NCBI GenBank assembly: GCA_023249615.1 | Contig: JAHFCG010000015.1 | Coordinates: forward strand, 1 to 33,479 | Source of the DNA: a candidate division FCPU426 bacterium | GTDB taxonomy: Bacteria > Oederibacteriota > Muellerivitia > Muellerivitales > Muellerivitaceae | Direction: 5' to 3' | DNA: 33,479 nt | In this document: positions 9,997 to 17,307 of the stretch, one piece after another | Numbering within the stretch: the stretch's first letter is position 1 | How the letters are laid out: each line of letters begins with the position of its first letter | Made by a program: the position numbers and the translations under genes | Notes under the pieces: model-generated | The model's database searches: none | What the model saw: the letters and a program-made list of their open reading frames with translations, nothing else | Told to the model about the DNA's origin: nothing

Positions 9997-10563
9997 ATGT
10001 TTTCTCTTTTTGACGGCGCCAGTCAAAAAATCGCTAAAAATCTCATAATGATTACCGGTCTCAAAAGAAGCCTTGCCATCTACCAGGAACACAATCTTTC
10101 CGAAATTCCGGCTGATGAGGTTCTCATGCTTCTCATTGGTCTGGATACTTGCAATCTCCTTCAAACCGTCAAAGAGGAATTCATCGCAAAGGAAATAAAG
10201 GAAGAAGATCTCCAGGACATAGTGGATGATTATGTGGTCGAATACCTTAAACAACAGGAAACGATCGTTATTCAGGACGGGGCGGATCGGATGACCCGTT
10301 GCGAGGAAGTCATGACCATCGCTTCTAAATTCCAGGAAAATTGGACTCAGGAGGACCGAAAGGATCCCGGACCTCGTTTTTATTGTGTTAAAGAACTTTT
10401 GCGGTTACTTGGAAATGAAAAAAACACCCCGATCCACGACACGTTGTTTGAGTTTATTTATGAGCAACATAACCAGTTTATACGCTATTTCCGCACCCTA
10501 TTAGAGCCGTTTCCCTCCGATGAACCCCAAGTAAATGAATCAAATTCACCTCAAAGTACTTGA
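9997..10563 (+). CDS. Hypothetical acidic helical protein
   Basis: The 188-residue product has no signal peptide or membrane segment. I do not recognise a family. The sequence is mostly helix-forming and acidic, with heptad-like Leu/Ile spacing (VLMLLIGLDTCNLLQTV; IVDDYVVEYLKQQE; CVKELLRLLG; FIYEQHNQFIRYFRTLL). The tail is Pro/Ser-rich. The long open frame continues upstream into tRNA-Leu. The ATG at 9997 is therefore taken as the start, although its Shine-Dalgarno is weak; a TTG at 9988 is the alternative. It lies between tRNA-Leu and a c-di-GMP protein gene but is separated from the latter by 216 bases, so it is probably monocistronic. Confidence 0.7.
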   Translation: MFSLFDGASQKIAKNLIMITGLKRSLAIYQEHNLSEIPADEVLMLLIGLDTCNLLQTVKEEFIAKEIKEEDLQDIVDDYVVEYLKQQETIVIQDGADRMTRCEEVMTIASKFQENWTQEDRKDPGPRFYCVKELLRLLGNEKNTPIHDTLFEFIYEQHNQFIRYFRTLLEPFPSDEPQVNESNSPQST

Positions 10564-10779
10564 AAACCTTGCCTGAAATATCTTCAAATCCTAACTAGAT
10601 TATGACCAAAATCATTAAATCCAATTTAGTTTAACTTTATGATGATCTAAAACATTCTTTTGGTGGATGGTGAAAAAAATCCCTTTTCAACACGTGGCGC
10701 CACACCGATCAATTTATATTCCAACCTGAAATCCCTTTTGATTTGAAATAAAATTGTTTTAACTTCCATGAGGTGTTTT
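10564..10779. other. Intergenic region upstream of the second GGDEF-EAL gene
   Basis: No ORF of note is present. It holds a perfect 10-base palindrome GTGGCGCCAC (10694-10703), and TAAAAT (10749-10754) as a possible -10 box. There is no good -35 at the right distance. A start near 10761 would give a short leader containing the GAGGT used by the GTG start at 10780. Confidence 0.4.
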
Positions 10780-12921
10780 GTGGAAACGGTAAACGTGAAC
10801 CTTCTCCACGTGGAAAAAAATCCAGGGGACACCAACTGGTTGGAAGGTATTCTTCTCGATGGAACCCCATCCGGACTTTCCTTTGGTTTTAACCGGAATA
10901 CCCAATGCAGGATTTTAACCGTCCAAACGGTGGAAAAGGCCTTAACACGTCTCCGCGAAGGCGGGGTTGACGTTGTTTTGCTGGAATCCGCCGGTTCTGA
11001 TGAGGAAGATCTGAAGGATATTGAAAAACTCGTTTCCGTCGCAGCGGATATTCCGATAATTGTTCTTTCACCGGATTTTCATTCGGAAGCGCTTTCTCGA
11101 TTATTGGGCAACGGGGTCCAGGAATATCTTGTAAGGGGAGAGGTCAACGGGGATCGAATTGGTTACGCTGTTCGAGCCGCACTCGAGCGGCAGCGTTTTC
11201 AAAGCCATAACCGAAAGGTGATGGGAGAAATCGGCAAAAACTTCAATGTCCTGATGGATATGTCCCTCGATGGGGTCGCGGTATTTCAGGACGGGATCAT
11301 CCGGGCCGCGAATCCCGCGTTTGACCGGATTTTGGGTTATGGGGATGGAAAAACCGAAGGAAAGCTGATTTCCTTTTTTTGCCAGCCGGAATTCAAGGGT
11401 TATTTTTTATCCCAAATCGAACATGGGGTTGAAACCCCACAAGTTATCGCGGCGAAAAAGAAGGACGACTCGGGGCTTTTTCTAGAATATATGGTCCGAT
11501 CCTGTTCGTTTAATGAAAAACCCGCCTTTGTCATCGACATCCATGATATTACCGAAAGGCGAAAAGCCGAAGAGGCTCTTCGACACCAGGCTTATTGGGA
11601 TTTTGTGACCGACCTTCCCAACCGGTATCTTTTTCTCGAAAGATTAAACGAAGCCATGGACCTGGCCCGTCAGACCGGCGGGAGAATAGCTCTTTTTTTT
11701 ATTGACTTGGACCGCTTCAAGTTGATCAACGACACTTTAGGCCACGCCGCGGGCGACGAATTGCTTAAAATTGTTTCCCGCCGCCTCAGCCACTCCGTGA
11801 GAAGGGGTGATACGGTGGCGCGTTTGGGTGGGGATGAATTCACCATTATTCTCCAGGACATCCAGGAATTGGAGGATCTTCCGGGGGTGGCCAAAAAAAT
11901 CCTTGAGGCCCTGACGGCCACCGTACACATCCAGCAAAACGAGCTTCATGTTTCCGCCAGCATCGGGATTACGCTTTACCCGGATGACGCCCAGACCGCC
12001 GAAAAACTTATCCAAAGGGCGGATGTGGCCATGTACAAAGCCAAGGAAAAGGGGCGCAATGCTTTCTGCCTTTATCACGACACGATGGACGCCGGGGGAA
12101 TGGAAAGACTGGATATGCAAAACAGCCTTTACCGTGGAATCGACAATGAGGAGTTCTACCTCCTTTATCAGCCCCAGATCGATGTAAAATCCGGCCAGGT
12201 GGTCGGGTTGGAGGCCCTTCTCCGCTGGAAGCACCCGACACGGGGTACCATTTCTCCCACCGAGTTCATTCCCTTAACCGAGGAAACCGGCCTTATTATC
12301 CTCCTGGGCCAATGGGTTTTGAAAAAGGCCTGCGCTCAAAACAAGGCCTGGCAAATAATGGGCCTCCCCCCGATCCGGGTTTCGGTAAACCTTTCGGCGG
12401 TTCAATTCATGAAACACACCCTACCATTCCTGATCGATAAAATTTTGAAGGAAACCGGCCTGGACGCGAAATATCTGGAATTAGAAATCACGGAGGGGTT
12501 GGCGATGAGGGACCCCACCTTTACCCTGGCGACCCTTCGTGAAATGACTGATATTTTCAAGCTGAGGATTGCCCTGGATGATTTTGGTGTGGCTTATTCG
12601 TCCCTTGGGTACTTGAAAAATTTTCCCCTGCATTCCCTGAAGATCGACAAATCCTTCATCACCGGTATCGGGCGGGGTACCAAGGATGACGCCATTGTGA
12701 GCGCCATTATCGTGCTGGCTCAAAATATGGGCCTGGAGGTGGTGGCGGAAGGCGTTGAGACGGAGGAGCAAATGCTTTTCCTGAGGGCCAGGGATTGCAC
12801 GACCTGCCAGGGTTATCTCTTCGCCGAGCCCCTGACGGCCCAGCAAGTCGAGGTTCTTTTACATGAACAGGAAAGGGATTCCGAGGCAAAAGTTAAAAAA
12901 CCGCTTAAGACCTCCAAGTGA
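10780..12921 (+). CDS. Pseudo-receiver-PAS-GGDEF-EAL c-di-GMP signalling protein
   Basis: The 713-residue cytoplasmic protein (717 from the upstream ATG at 10768) opens with a CheY-like fold at about 1-125: LLHVEKNPG, VDVVLLE, PIIVLSP, GVQEYLVRG. The phospho-acceptor Asp is replaced by Glu (E69), one of the N-terminal acidic pair is Lys, and the invariant Lys is Arg. A PAS domain (about 145-255) is followed by GGDEF, intact at G350-F354 with an inhibitory site R341-R-G-D344. The EAL domain has E478-A-L480, SVNLSAVQF, LEITEG and AEGVET, while loop 6 reads DDFGVAYSSL rather than [13 protein letters not shown] at 10780 is preferred because TGAGGTG (10769-10775) fits it as Shine-Dalgarno; the ATG at 10768 has none. 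It is a paralogue of the protein at 4077 in its last 430 residues. Confidence 0.93.
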   Translation: METVNVNLLHVEKNPGDTNWLEGILLDGTPSGLSFGFNRNTQCRILTVQTVEKALTRLREGGVDVVLLESAGSDEEDLKDIEKLVSVAADIPIIVLSPDFHSEALSRLLGNGVQEYLVRGEVNGDRIGYAVRAALERQRFQSHNRKVMGEIGKNFNVLMDMSLDGVAVFQDGIIRAANPAFDRILGYGDGKTEGKLISFFCQPEFKGYFLSQIEHGVETPQVIAAKKKDDSGLFLEYMVRSCSFNEKPAFVIDIHDITERRKAEEALRHQAYWDFVTDLPNRYLFLERLNEAMDLARQTGGRIALFFIDLDRFKLINDTLGHAAGDELLKIVSRRLSHSVRRGDTVARLGGDEFTIILQDIQELEDLPGVAKKILEALTATVHIQQNELHVSASIGITLYPDDAQTAEKLIQRADVAMYKAKEKGRNAFCLYHDTMDAGGMERLDMQNSLYRGIDNEEFYLLYQPQIDVKSGQVVGLEALLRWKHPTRGTISPTEFIPLTEETGLIILLGQWVLKKACAQNKAWQIMGLPPIRVSVNLSAVQFMKHTLPFLIDKILKETGLDAKYLELEITEGLAMRDPTFTLATLREMTDIFKLRIALDDFGVAYSSLGYLKNFPLHSLKIDKSFITGIGRGTKDDAIVSAIIVLAQNMGLEVVAEGVETEEQMLFLRARDCTTCQGYLFAEPLTAQQVEVLLHEQERDSEAKVKKPLKTSK

Positions 12922-12995
12922 AGAAGGTGGAGATTAAACAAGGCGGGCTCGTTTATAATGTGGCCCATCCTCTTTTTCAGGCAAAGGGAGCCGGC

Positions 12996-13175
12996 ATGAA
13001 GCCAGTTAAAAAATTATTGGTCGACCTCGGGTTAAAGAAAAAAAAGTTTATTTTGAGGGGGGAAGACCGTCGAAAACGACCACGGCGTTATGAGCGTCTA
13101 ACGGTCATGAAACACACGGCCGAATACGAGGGAAGAACAAAATCCAACCGCCGAAAAAAAGACCGCCGCAAGTAA
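12996..13175 (+). CDS. Small very basic hypothetical protein
   Basis: The product has 59 residues, 25 of them Lys or Arg, and ends NRRKKDRRK. I do not know the family; the Arg-rich RRKRPRRYERL stretch suggests nucleic-acid or ribosome contact, but that is a guess. An upstream GTG at 12918 overlaps the preceding stop as GTGA and would give 85 residues. The ATG at 12996 is preferred because AAAGGGAG (12983-12990) lies 5 bases before it. TATAAT at 12954-12959 may give a local promoter, without a clear -35. The next gene follows after 11 bases. Confidence 0.6.
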   Translation: MKPVKKLLVDLGLKKKKFILRGEDRRKRPRRYERLTVMKHTAEYEGRTKSNRRKKDRRK

Positions 13176-13186
13176 AAGGAGCCTTT

Positions 13187-13555
13187 TTGACCTTCGCGAA
13201 ATGGGTTTTCAGAATCGCCGGCATCTACCGCCTCCTGATATTAACCCCTTTTTATTTTATGGAAACCGACCCCCGCCTTGTCTCCCCTCCCCCCATTACC
13301 CATCCGGAATATTTTTGCGGGTTTGCGGGGGTTGGAATAGCCTTTCAGGTTGTGTTTTTAATCATTTCCCTGGACCCGATAAAATACCGAAGGTTGATGA
13401 TCCCCTCGATGATAGAAAAATTTTCCTTTAGCGGGGCTAATCTTGTTCTCTTTCCTCATCAACGACTCGCGAAAGAGGTTGTGCCCGGTACCCTCATTGA
13501 CGGGATTTTGGGACTTTTGTTCCTGGCTTCCTACTCTTGGGGCCCGGTCCGATAA
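13187..13555 (+). CDS. Hypothetical integral membrane protein
   Basis: The 122-residue protein has hydrophobic segments at about 8-24, 45-62 and 103-119, so three membrane spans are likely. Between the second and third is a loop (IKYRRLMIPSMIEKFSFSGANLVLF) that may be amphipathic. The start is TTG with AAAGGAG (13175-13181) 5 bases upstream, placing it directly after the small basic gene. An inverted repeat, ATAAAACC (13552-13559) and GGTTTTAT (13572-13579), spans its stop codon and has no T-run. The fold is familiar from uncharacterised small membrane proteins, but no function can be assigned. Confidence 0.7.
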   Translation: MTFAKWVFRIAGIYRLLILTPFYFMETDPRLVSPPPITHPEYFCGFAGVGIAFQVVFLIISLDPIKYRRLMIPSMIEKFSFSGANLVLFPHQRLAKEVVPGTLIDGILGLLFLASYSWGPVR

Positions 13556-13633
13556 AACCTCGTTTTGATTCGGTTTTATGAAATTGAAAAGGTGGTTCCT
13601 GGCGTTTCATTACTTTTTTGAAAGGTCGAATGG

Positions 13634-13810
13634 ATGAAAAACGTGGAAATGAAGGTTGAGGGAACCATTTTGACAATTAAGGTGGATTTGTCAAAGGAGT
13701 TTGGGCCGTCCTCCTCGGGAAAGACCACCATCATCGCCTCAACCGAAGGAAATGTTTCTATTCCTGATCGGAATGAAAAGGTGGGACTGAATGTTTACAT
13801 CAAAAAATAA
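13634..13810 (+). CDS. Small conserved hypothetical protein (SSSGKT...AST-GN type)
   Basis: The 58-residue ORF runs from ATG 13634 to TAA 13808-13810. It reads MKNVEMKVEGTILTIKVDL, then a KEFGPSSSGKTTIIASTEGN core, then VGLNVYIKK. This pattern (short beta strands, S-x-SGKT, [IV]AST-GN and a VG.N.Y.K end) recalls a widespread family of 55-60-residue conserved hypothetical proteins. I know no function for it, and the SGKT is not in a nucleotide-binding context. GAAAGG about 10 bases upstream may serve as ribosome-binding site. The next gene starts 15 bases downstream, so both are likely co-transcribed. Confidence 0.75.
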   Translation: MKNVEMKVEGTILTIKVDLSKEFGPSSSGKTTIIASTEGNVSIPDRNEKVGLNVYIKK

Positions 13811-13825
13811 GTCAAAGGAACCGAA

Positions 13826-14149
13826 ATGATAAAAAATCACAATCATGTCCTGGCCAGCGAAACCGCGCCCAAGGGGGTTACCGCCTCCGCCCCTCTGGGT
13901 TTTGTGGCTCATGGAACCGGGGAACAACTCAGTTCCGAAATTCGAAAGGATTGGGACACCATGAACCGAAGCCACCTCTATCAAAAATCCACCCCGGTTA
14001 TCCGTTACGAATTTGAGAGGGACATTCTTTTCTTCTGGAAACATTTATTGACTAAACTTGGCTGGGACATTGATTACCCTGAGTTGAAGGACGTCGCCAT
14101 CGGAAAAAGAGAATTGCGCGGTTCCACAGAGGGGGAGTTAACCCTTTAA
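13826..14149 (+). CDS. Hypothetical protein, 107 residues
   Basis: This is a soluble product without signal peptide or membrane segment. It starts at ATG 13826 with AAAGGA six bases upstream, 15 bases after the preceding small gene. The sequence is mixed polar, with an aromatic-rich region (YEFERDILFFWKHLLTKLGWDIDYPEL) near residues 65-90. No family is recognised. It is probably the last gene of the short cluster that begins at 12996. Confidence 0.65.
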   Translation: MIKNHNHVLASETAPKGVTASAPLGFVAHGTGEQLSSEIRKDWDTMNRSHLYQKSTPVIRYEFERDILFFWKHLLTKLGWDIDYPELKDVAIGKRELRGSTEGELTL

Positions 14150-14292
14150 AAATCCAACTGGTCCCAAAACCCATCAGTTCCCAATGAAACTATTCAGGAC
14201 GAAAATGCGGAAAAGAGATAGAATTAACCACTGATTCGTTTGGTTTGGCCATTAGTTTATTCAATTCAGGACATCTTTCCAAGGCGGTTTTA

Positions 14293-15807
14293 ATGTCACG
14301 GCTTTCTTCCCGTGTTTTTTTAAAACAAGGGTGTCTTGGGCCGGCCACCAGCGCCATCCTTTTCTTGTTTTTTTCCCACCCTGCCCTCTTGGTCGCGGGA
14401 CAGGATTCCCTCCGCAAATCCGTCGTGAAAATATTCACCACGGCCCAAAGACCAAACTATTATGAACCATGGCGGGTGGGAACCCAGGAAAATTCAAGTG
14501 GAAGCGGGTGTGTTCTGCCGGGCCACCAAATCCTGACCAACGCCCACGTGGTTTCCGATCAAATTTTCGTCCAGGTTTTAAAAGATGGTGACACGCAAAA
14601 ATATACCGCCAAGGTTTTGGCGGTGGCGCACGATTGCGACCTGGCACTTCTTAAAGTTGAAGATCCGGAGTTCTTCAAGGGGACTAGGGCCGTCACTTTC
14701 TCGGAAATCCCCTCACTTCGTGATAAGGTTCAGGTTTACGGATACCCCATGGGCGGCGAGGAGCTTTCCATAACGGAGGGTGTGGTTTCCCGCATTGAAC
14801 TTGTTACCTATAGCCATTCCCTTCGGAGCCTTTTGGGGGTACAAACCGACGCTGCCATAAACCCTGGAAATTCCGGCGGCCCGGTTTTTAAAAATAAAAG
14901 GGTCGTTGGAATCGCTTTTCAGGGATACAACGCAATTGTGGCCCAAAATACCGGTTTTATTATTCCCACCCTGTTCATTAAGCGGTTCCTGAAGGATGTC
15001 AAAACCGGTGGCTACCACGGAGTCCCCACACTCGGAATTTATGCCGAGGTCATGGAAAGCGAGCCTCTTAGGTCCTATTTCGGCATGAAAAAAAAGGAAA
15101 CCGGTCTATTGGTTTCAAAGGCGGTTTTTGGCTCCTCGGTTTGGGGACAAGTCAAAGATAACGATGTTCTTCTGGCTATTGACGGTTTTGCCATTGCCAA
15201 CGATGGAACCATACCCTTCCGGAAAGGCGAACGACTAAATTTCCAGTACCCCCTGGCGCTTCACAAAATCGGGGACAATTTGAAACTTAAAATTATTCGG
15301 GATAAAAAAACCCGAACGGTGACCGTCAAGTTGAAGGGCGAGACCCGCCTAGTACCTTTCCCTCGTTACGACCGAAAACCCTCTTATTTCATTTTCGACG
15401 GCGTTATTTTTAGCGAGCTGGATTTTGATTATTTCAGGGCTTCGAAGGAGGCTGATACACAGTTCTTTGCCCTTTATTTCTCCGGTCTTCCCTCAGCGGA
15501 ACGAAAAAGAGTAGTTCTTGTAAATCACATCCTCCCCCATCTCATCAACAAGGGCTATGGCGCGAGTTATTCTAACCTCGTGGTTCAAACCGTGAATGGG
15601 GTCCAAATCTCGGAATTAAAAGATCTATTAAAAGCCTTCCAAAAACCGGTGGATGGGAGGCACATTATCGGATTTAACAAAGCCAAGGAGGTTGGAAACA
15701 AAATTGTCCTAAAAGCCGAGGGTTCCAAAGAGGCCACCGATGAAATTCTCAAACAAAATAACATTCCCAGCGACCGGTCGGCAGATTTACAGGGGGTCTC
15801 CAAATGA
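14293..15807 (+). CDS. Secreted Deg/HtrA-type serine endoprotease with two PDZ-like domains (Deg9-like)
   Basis: The 504-residue protein begins with a signal peptide (about 1-36; hydrophobic ATSAILFLFFSHPALLVAG). The trypsin-like domain has an intact triad: H85 in LTNAHVV, D116 in CDLALLKV, S194 in NPGNSGGPV. A first PDZ domain (about 240-330) and a C-terminal domain resembling the PDZ_3 of plant Deg9-type proteases follow (LLVSKAVFGSSVWGQ; VLLAIDGFAI; PFRKGERL). It probably degrades or regulates envelope proteins. The start ATG 14293 has AAGG 8 bases upstream; a TTG at 14245 would add 16 residues before the signal peptide. Its stop overlaps the start of the next gene as ATGA, so the two are coupled. 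Confidence 0.9.
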   Translation: MSRLSSRVFLKQGCLGPATSAILFLFFSHPALLVAGQDSLRKSVVKIFTTAQRPNYYEPWRVGTQENSSGSGCVLPGHQILTNAHVVSDQIFVQVLKDGDTQKYTAKVLAVAHDCDLALLKVEDPEFFKGTRAVTFSEIPSLRDKVQVYGYPMGGEELSITEGVVSRIELVTYSHSLRSLLGVQTDAAINPGNSGGPVFKNKRVVGIAFQGYNAIVAQNTGFIIPTLFIKRFLKDVKTGGYHGVPTLGIYAEVMESEPLRSYFGMKKKETGLLVSKAVFGSSVWGQVKDNDVLLAIDGFAIANDGTIPFRKGERLNFQYPLALHKIGDNLKLKIIRDKKTRTVTVKLKGETRLVPFPRYDRKPSYFIFDGVIFSELDFDYFRASKEADTQFFALYFSGLPSAERKRVVLVNHILPHLINKGYGASYSNLVVQTVNGVQISELKDLLKAFQKPVDGRHIIGFNKAKEVGNKIVLKAEGSKEATDEILKQNNIPSDRSADLQGVSK

Positions 15808-17297
15808 AACAGCCATTATCCCTGGTCATTCTTTTGGTCTTGAGTCTTGTCCTCGTTTTTCCGGCCTGTAAAAAAAAGGAAATCCCCAAACCGGTGGAGA
15901 TCCCTAAACCGGTGGTAAAAGACACCAGTAAATCCGTCGTCAGGATTTTCACTACAATGCAAAATGTGGATTTTTATGAACCCTGGAAACCGGGGTCCAC
16001 CGTTTCCCTTGAAGGTTGCGGAACCATCCTTTCGGGCGGAATTATACTGACTACCGCTTATCTCGCGAATAAAGCGAACTATATCGAGGTTGTAAAATTC
16101 GGTGAAACCAAACGTTACGTCGCCAAGGTTGACAAGATTGGATGGGATATGGACCTCGCCCTTTTAAAAGTGGATGACAAGGATTTCATCGTGGGAACAG
16201 AGCCCGTGGAAATGGGTGGACTTCCCCAGCCTGGAGATAAGGTAATCATTCAGGGAGGGGATGAGTTGTCTAAAAAAGAAGAAACGATTTCCGCTCTTGA
16301 CCTTGTTTTTTGTTACGCCGGAATTTGTTTTATTCCAGCCCTCATGACCAACACTGAAATTGAGTCGAAAATTCACGGATGCCCTGTTTTCAAGGACGGG
16401 AAATTCATTGGAATTCCATTCGACAGCTGGCACAAGAAGGAAAAAAGCGGGTCCATTCTTCCCGTCAATGTGATTCAACGTTTTCTACGCGCCGTGGAAG
16501 GGGGGAGAACATACGACGGCCTTACCGATGTCGGCGTTTACGCCCAGGGCCTCGAAAGCCCCGAACTGAGGGATTATTACAAACTTCCCGCCGACAAAAC
16601 CGGCGTGGTGGTAACAGAGGTTCTTTGGAACGGGGCTTCGGAGGGTTTATTGAAGGAAGGGGATGTCATCTTGGCCATCGACGGCCACGCTGTTGACAAC
16701 GAGGGTTACGTTCAATTGGACAAGTCTGAAAGGGTCATCTGCGATTATTTAATTACTTTTTACCTGCCGGGGGAAACCACTGAAATCGATATTTACCGGG
16801 CCGGTCAACCGATGAAGATTAAAGTGCCATTGAAAGCCGAACCCAAGTTGATTCCTTACCGGTCGGACAACCGAAAACCAACCTTTTTCATGATTGGCGG
16901 GTTTGTTTTCGTGCCACTGACCAACAACTATCTTCAAGCGGTAGATTGGAAAAATTTGAAACCCGAACTGAAGGAGCTTTATACCCACGGAATCCTGACA
17001 CCTGAAAGAAAACAAGTGGTACTCTTGAGCCACGTTCTTCCGGCTGATATCAACCGGGGCTATCATTATTTCACCAACATTGTAGTGGACAAAGTAAACG
17101 GTGTAAAAATTACGGAGATGAAAGATTTGGTAACCGCCTTTAACAAGCCCAAGAAAGGTTTTCATGTCATCGAATTCGATGATCACGCTTGGAACGGATC
17201 GATGGTGGTTTTTAGCGCGAAAAAAACAAAAAAAGCAACTGAGGAAATCATGAAAAGTCTTAACATTTCCTCGGATTGCTCGGACGACTTGAAATAG
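15804..17297 (+). CDS. Deg-like pseudoprotease lipoprotein
   Basis: The 497-residue paralogue of the preceding protease aligns with it along its whole length (SVVRIFTTMQ, FYEPWKPG, VILAIDGHAV, LSHVLPADINRGY). The catalytic residues are gone: the His position is Tyr86 (TTAYLA for TNAHVV), and the Ser position is His191 (KIHGCPV for GNSGGPV). Only D117 remains. It should bind but not cut protein substrates. The N-terminus is a signal segment ending LVFPAC at Cys21, a lipobox-like site with Phe at -3, so it is probably a lipoprotein. A Lys/Pro spacer (KKKEIPKPVEIPKPV) follows the Cys. It overlaps the protease gene by 4 bases (ATGA), suggesting that both are made in fixed ratio. Confidence 0.9.
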   Translation: MKQPLSLVILLVLSLVLVFPACKKKEIPKPVEIPKPVVKDTSKSVVRIFTTMQNVDFYEPWKPGSTVSLEGCGTILSGGIILTTAYLANKANYIEVVKFGETKRYVAKVDKIGWDMDLALLKVDDKDFIVGTEPVEMGGLPQPGDKVIIQGGDELSKKEETISALDLVFCYAGICFIPALMTNTEIESKIHGCPVFKDGKFIGIPFDSWHKKEKSGSILPVNVIQRFLRAVEGGRTYDGLTDVGVYAQGLESPELRDYYKLPADKTGVVVTEVLWNGASEGLLKEGDVILAIDGHAVDNEGYVQLDKSERVICDYLITFYLPGETTEIDIYRAGQPMKIKVPLKAEPKLIPYRSDNRKPTFFMIGGFVFVPLTNNYLQAVDWKNLKPELKELYTHGILTPERKQVVLLSHVLPADINRGYHYFTNIVVDKVNGVKITEMKDLVTAFNKPKKGFHVIEFDDHAWNGSMVVFSAKKTKKATEEIMKSLNISSDCSDDLK

Positions 17298-17307
17298 GGG
17301 AGTTTTA

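Noticed and set aside
9801..10013. Open frames running through tRNA-Leu
   Set aside because: They are produced by the tRNA gene itself; the real downstream ORF is better started at 9997.
12918..12995. GTG start at 12918 for the small basic protein, overlapping the previous stop
   Set aside because: The overlap is attractive, but no Shine-Dalgarno fits it well, whereas ATG 12996 has AAAGGGAG at ideal distance. It remains possible.
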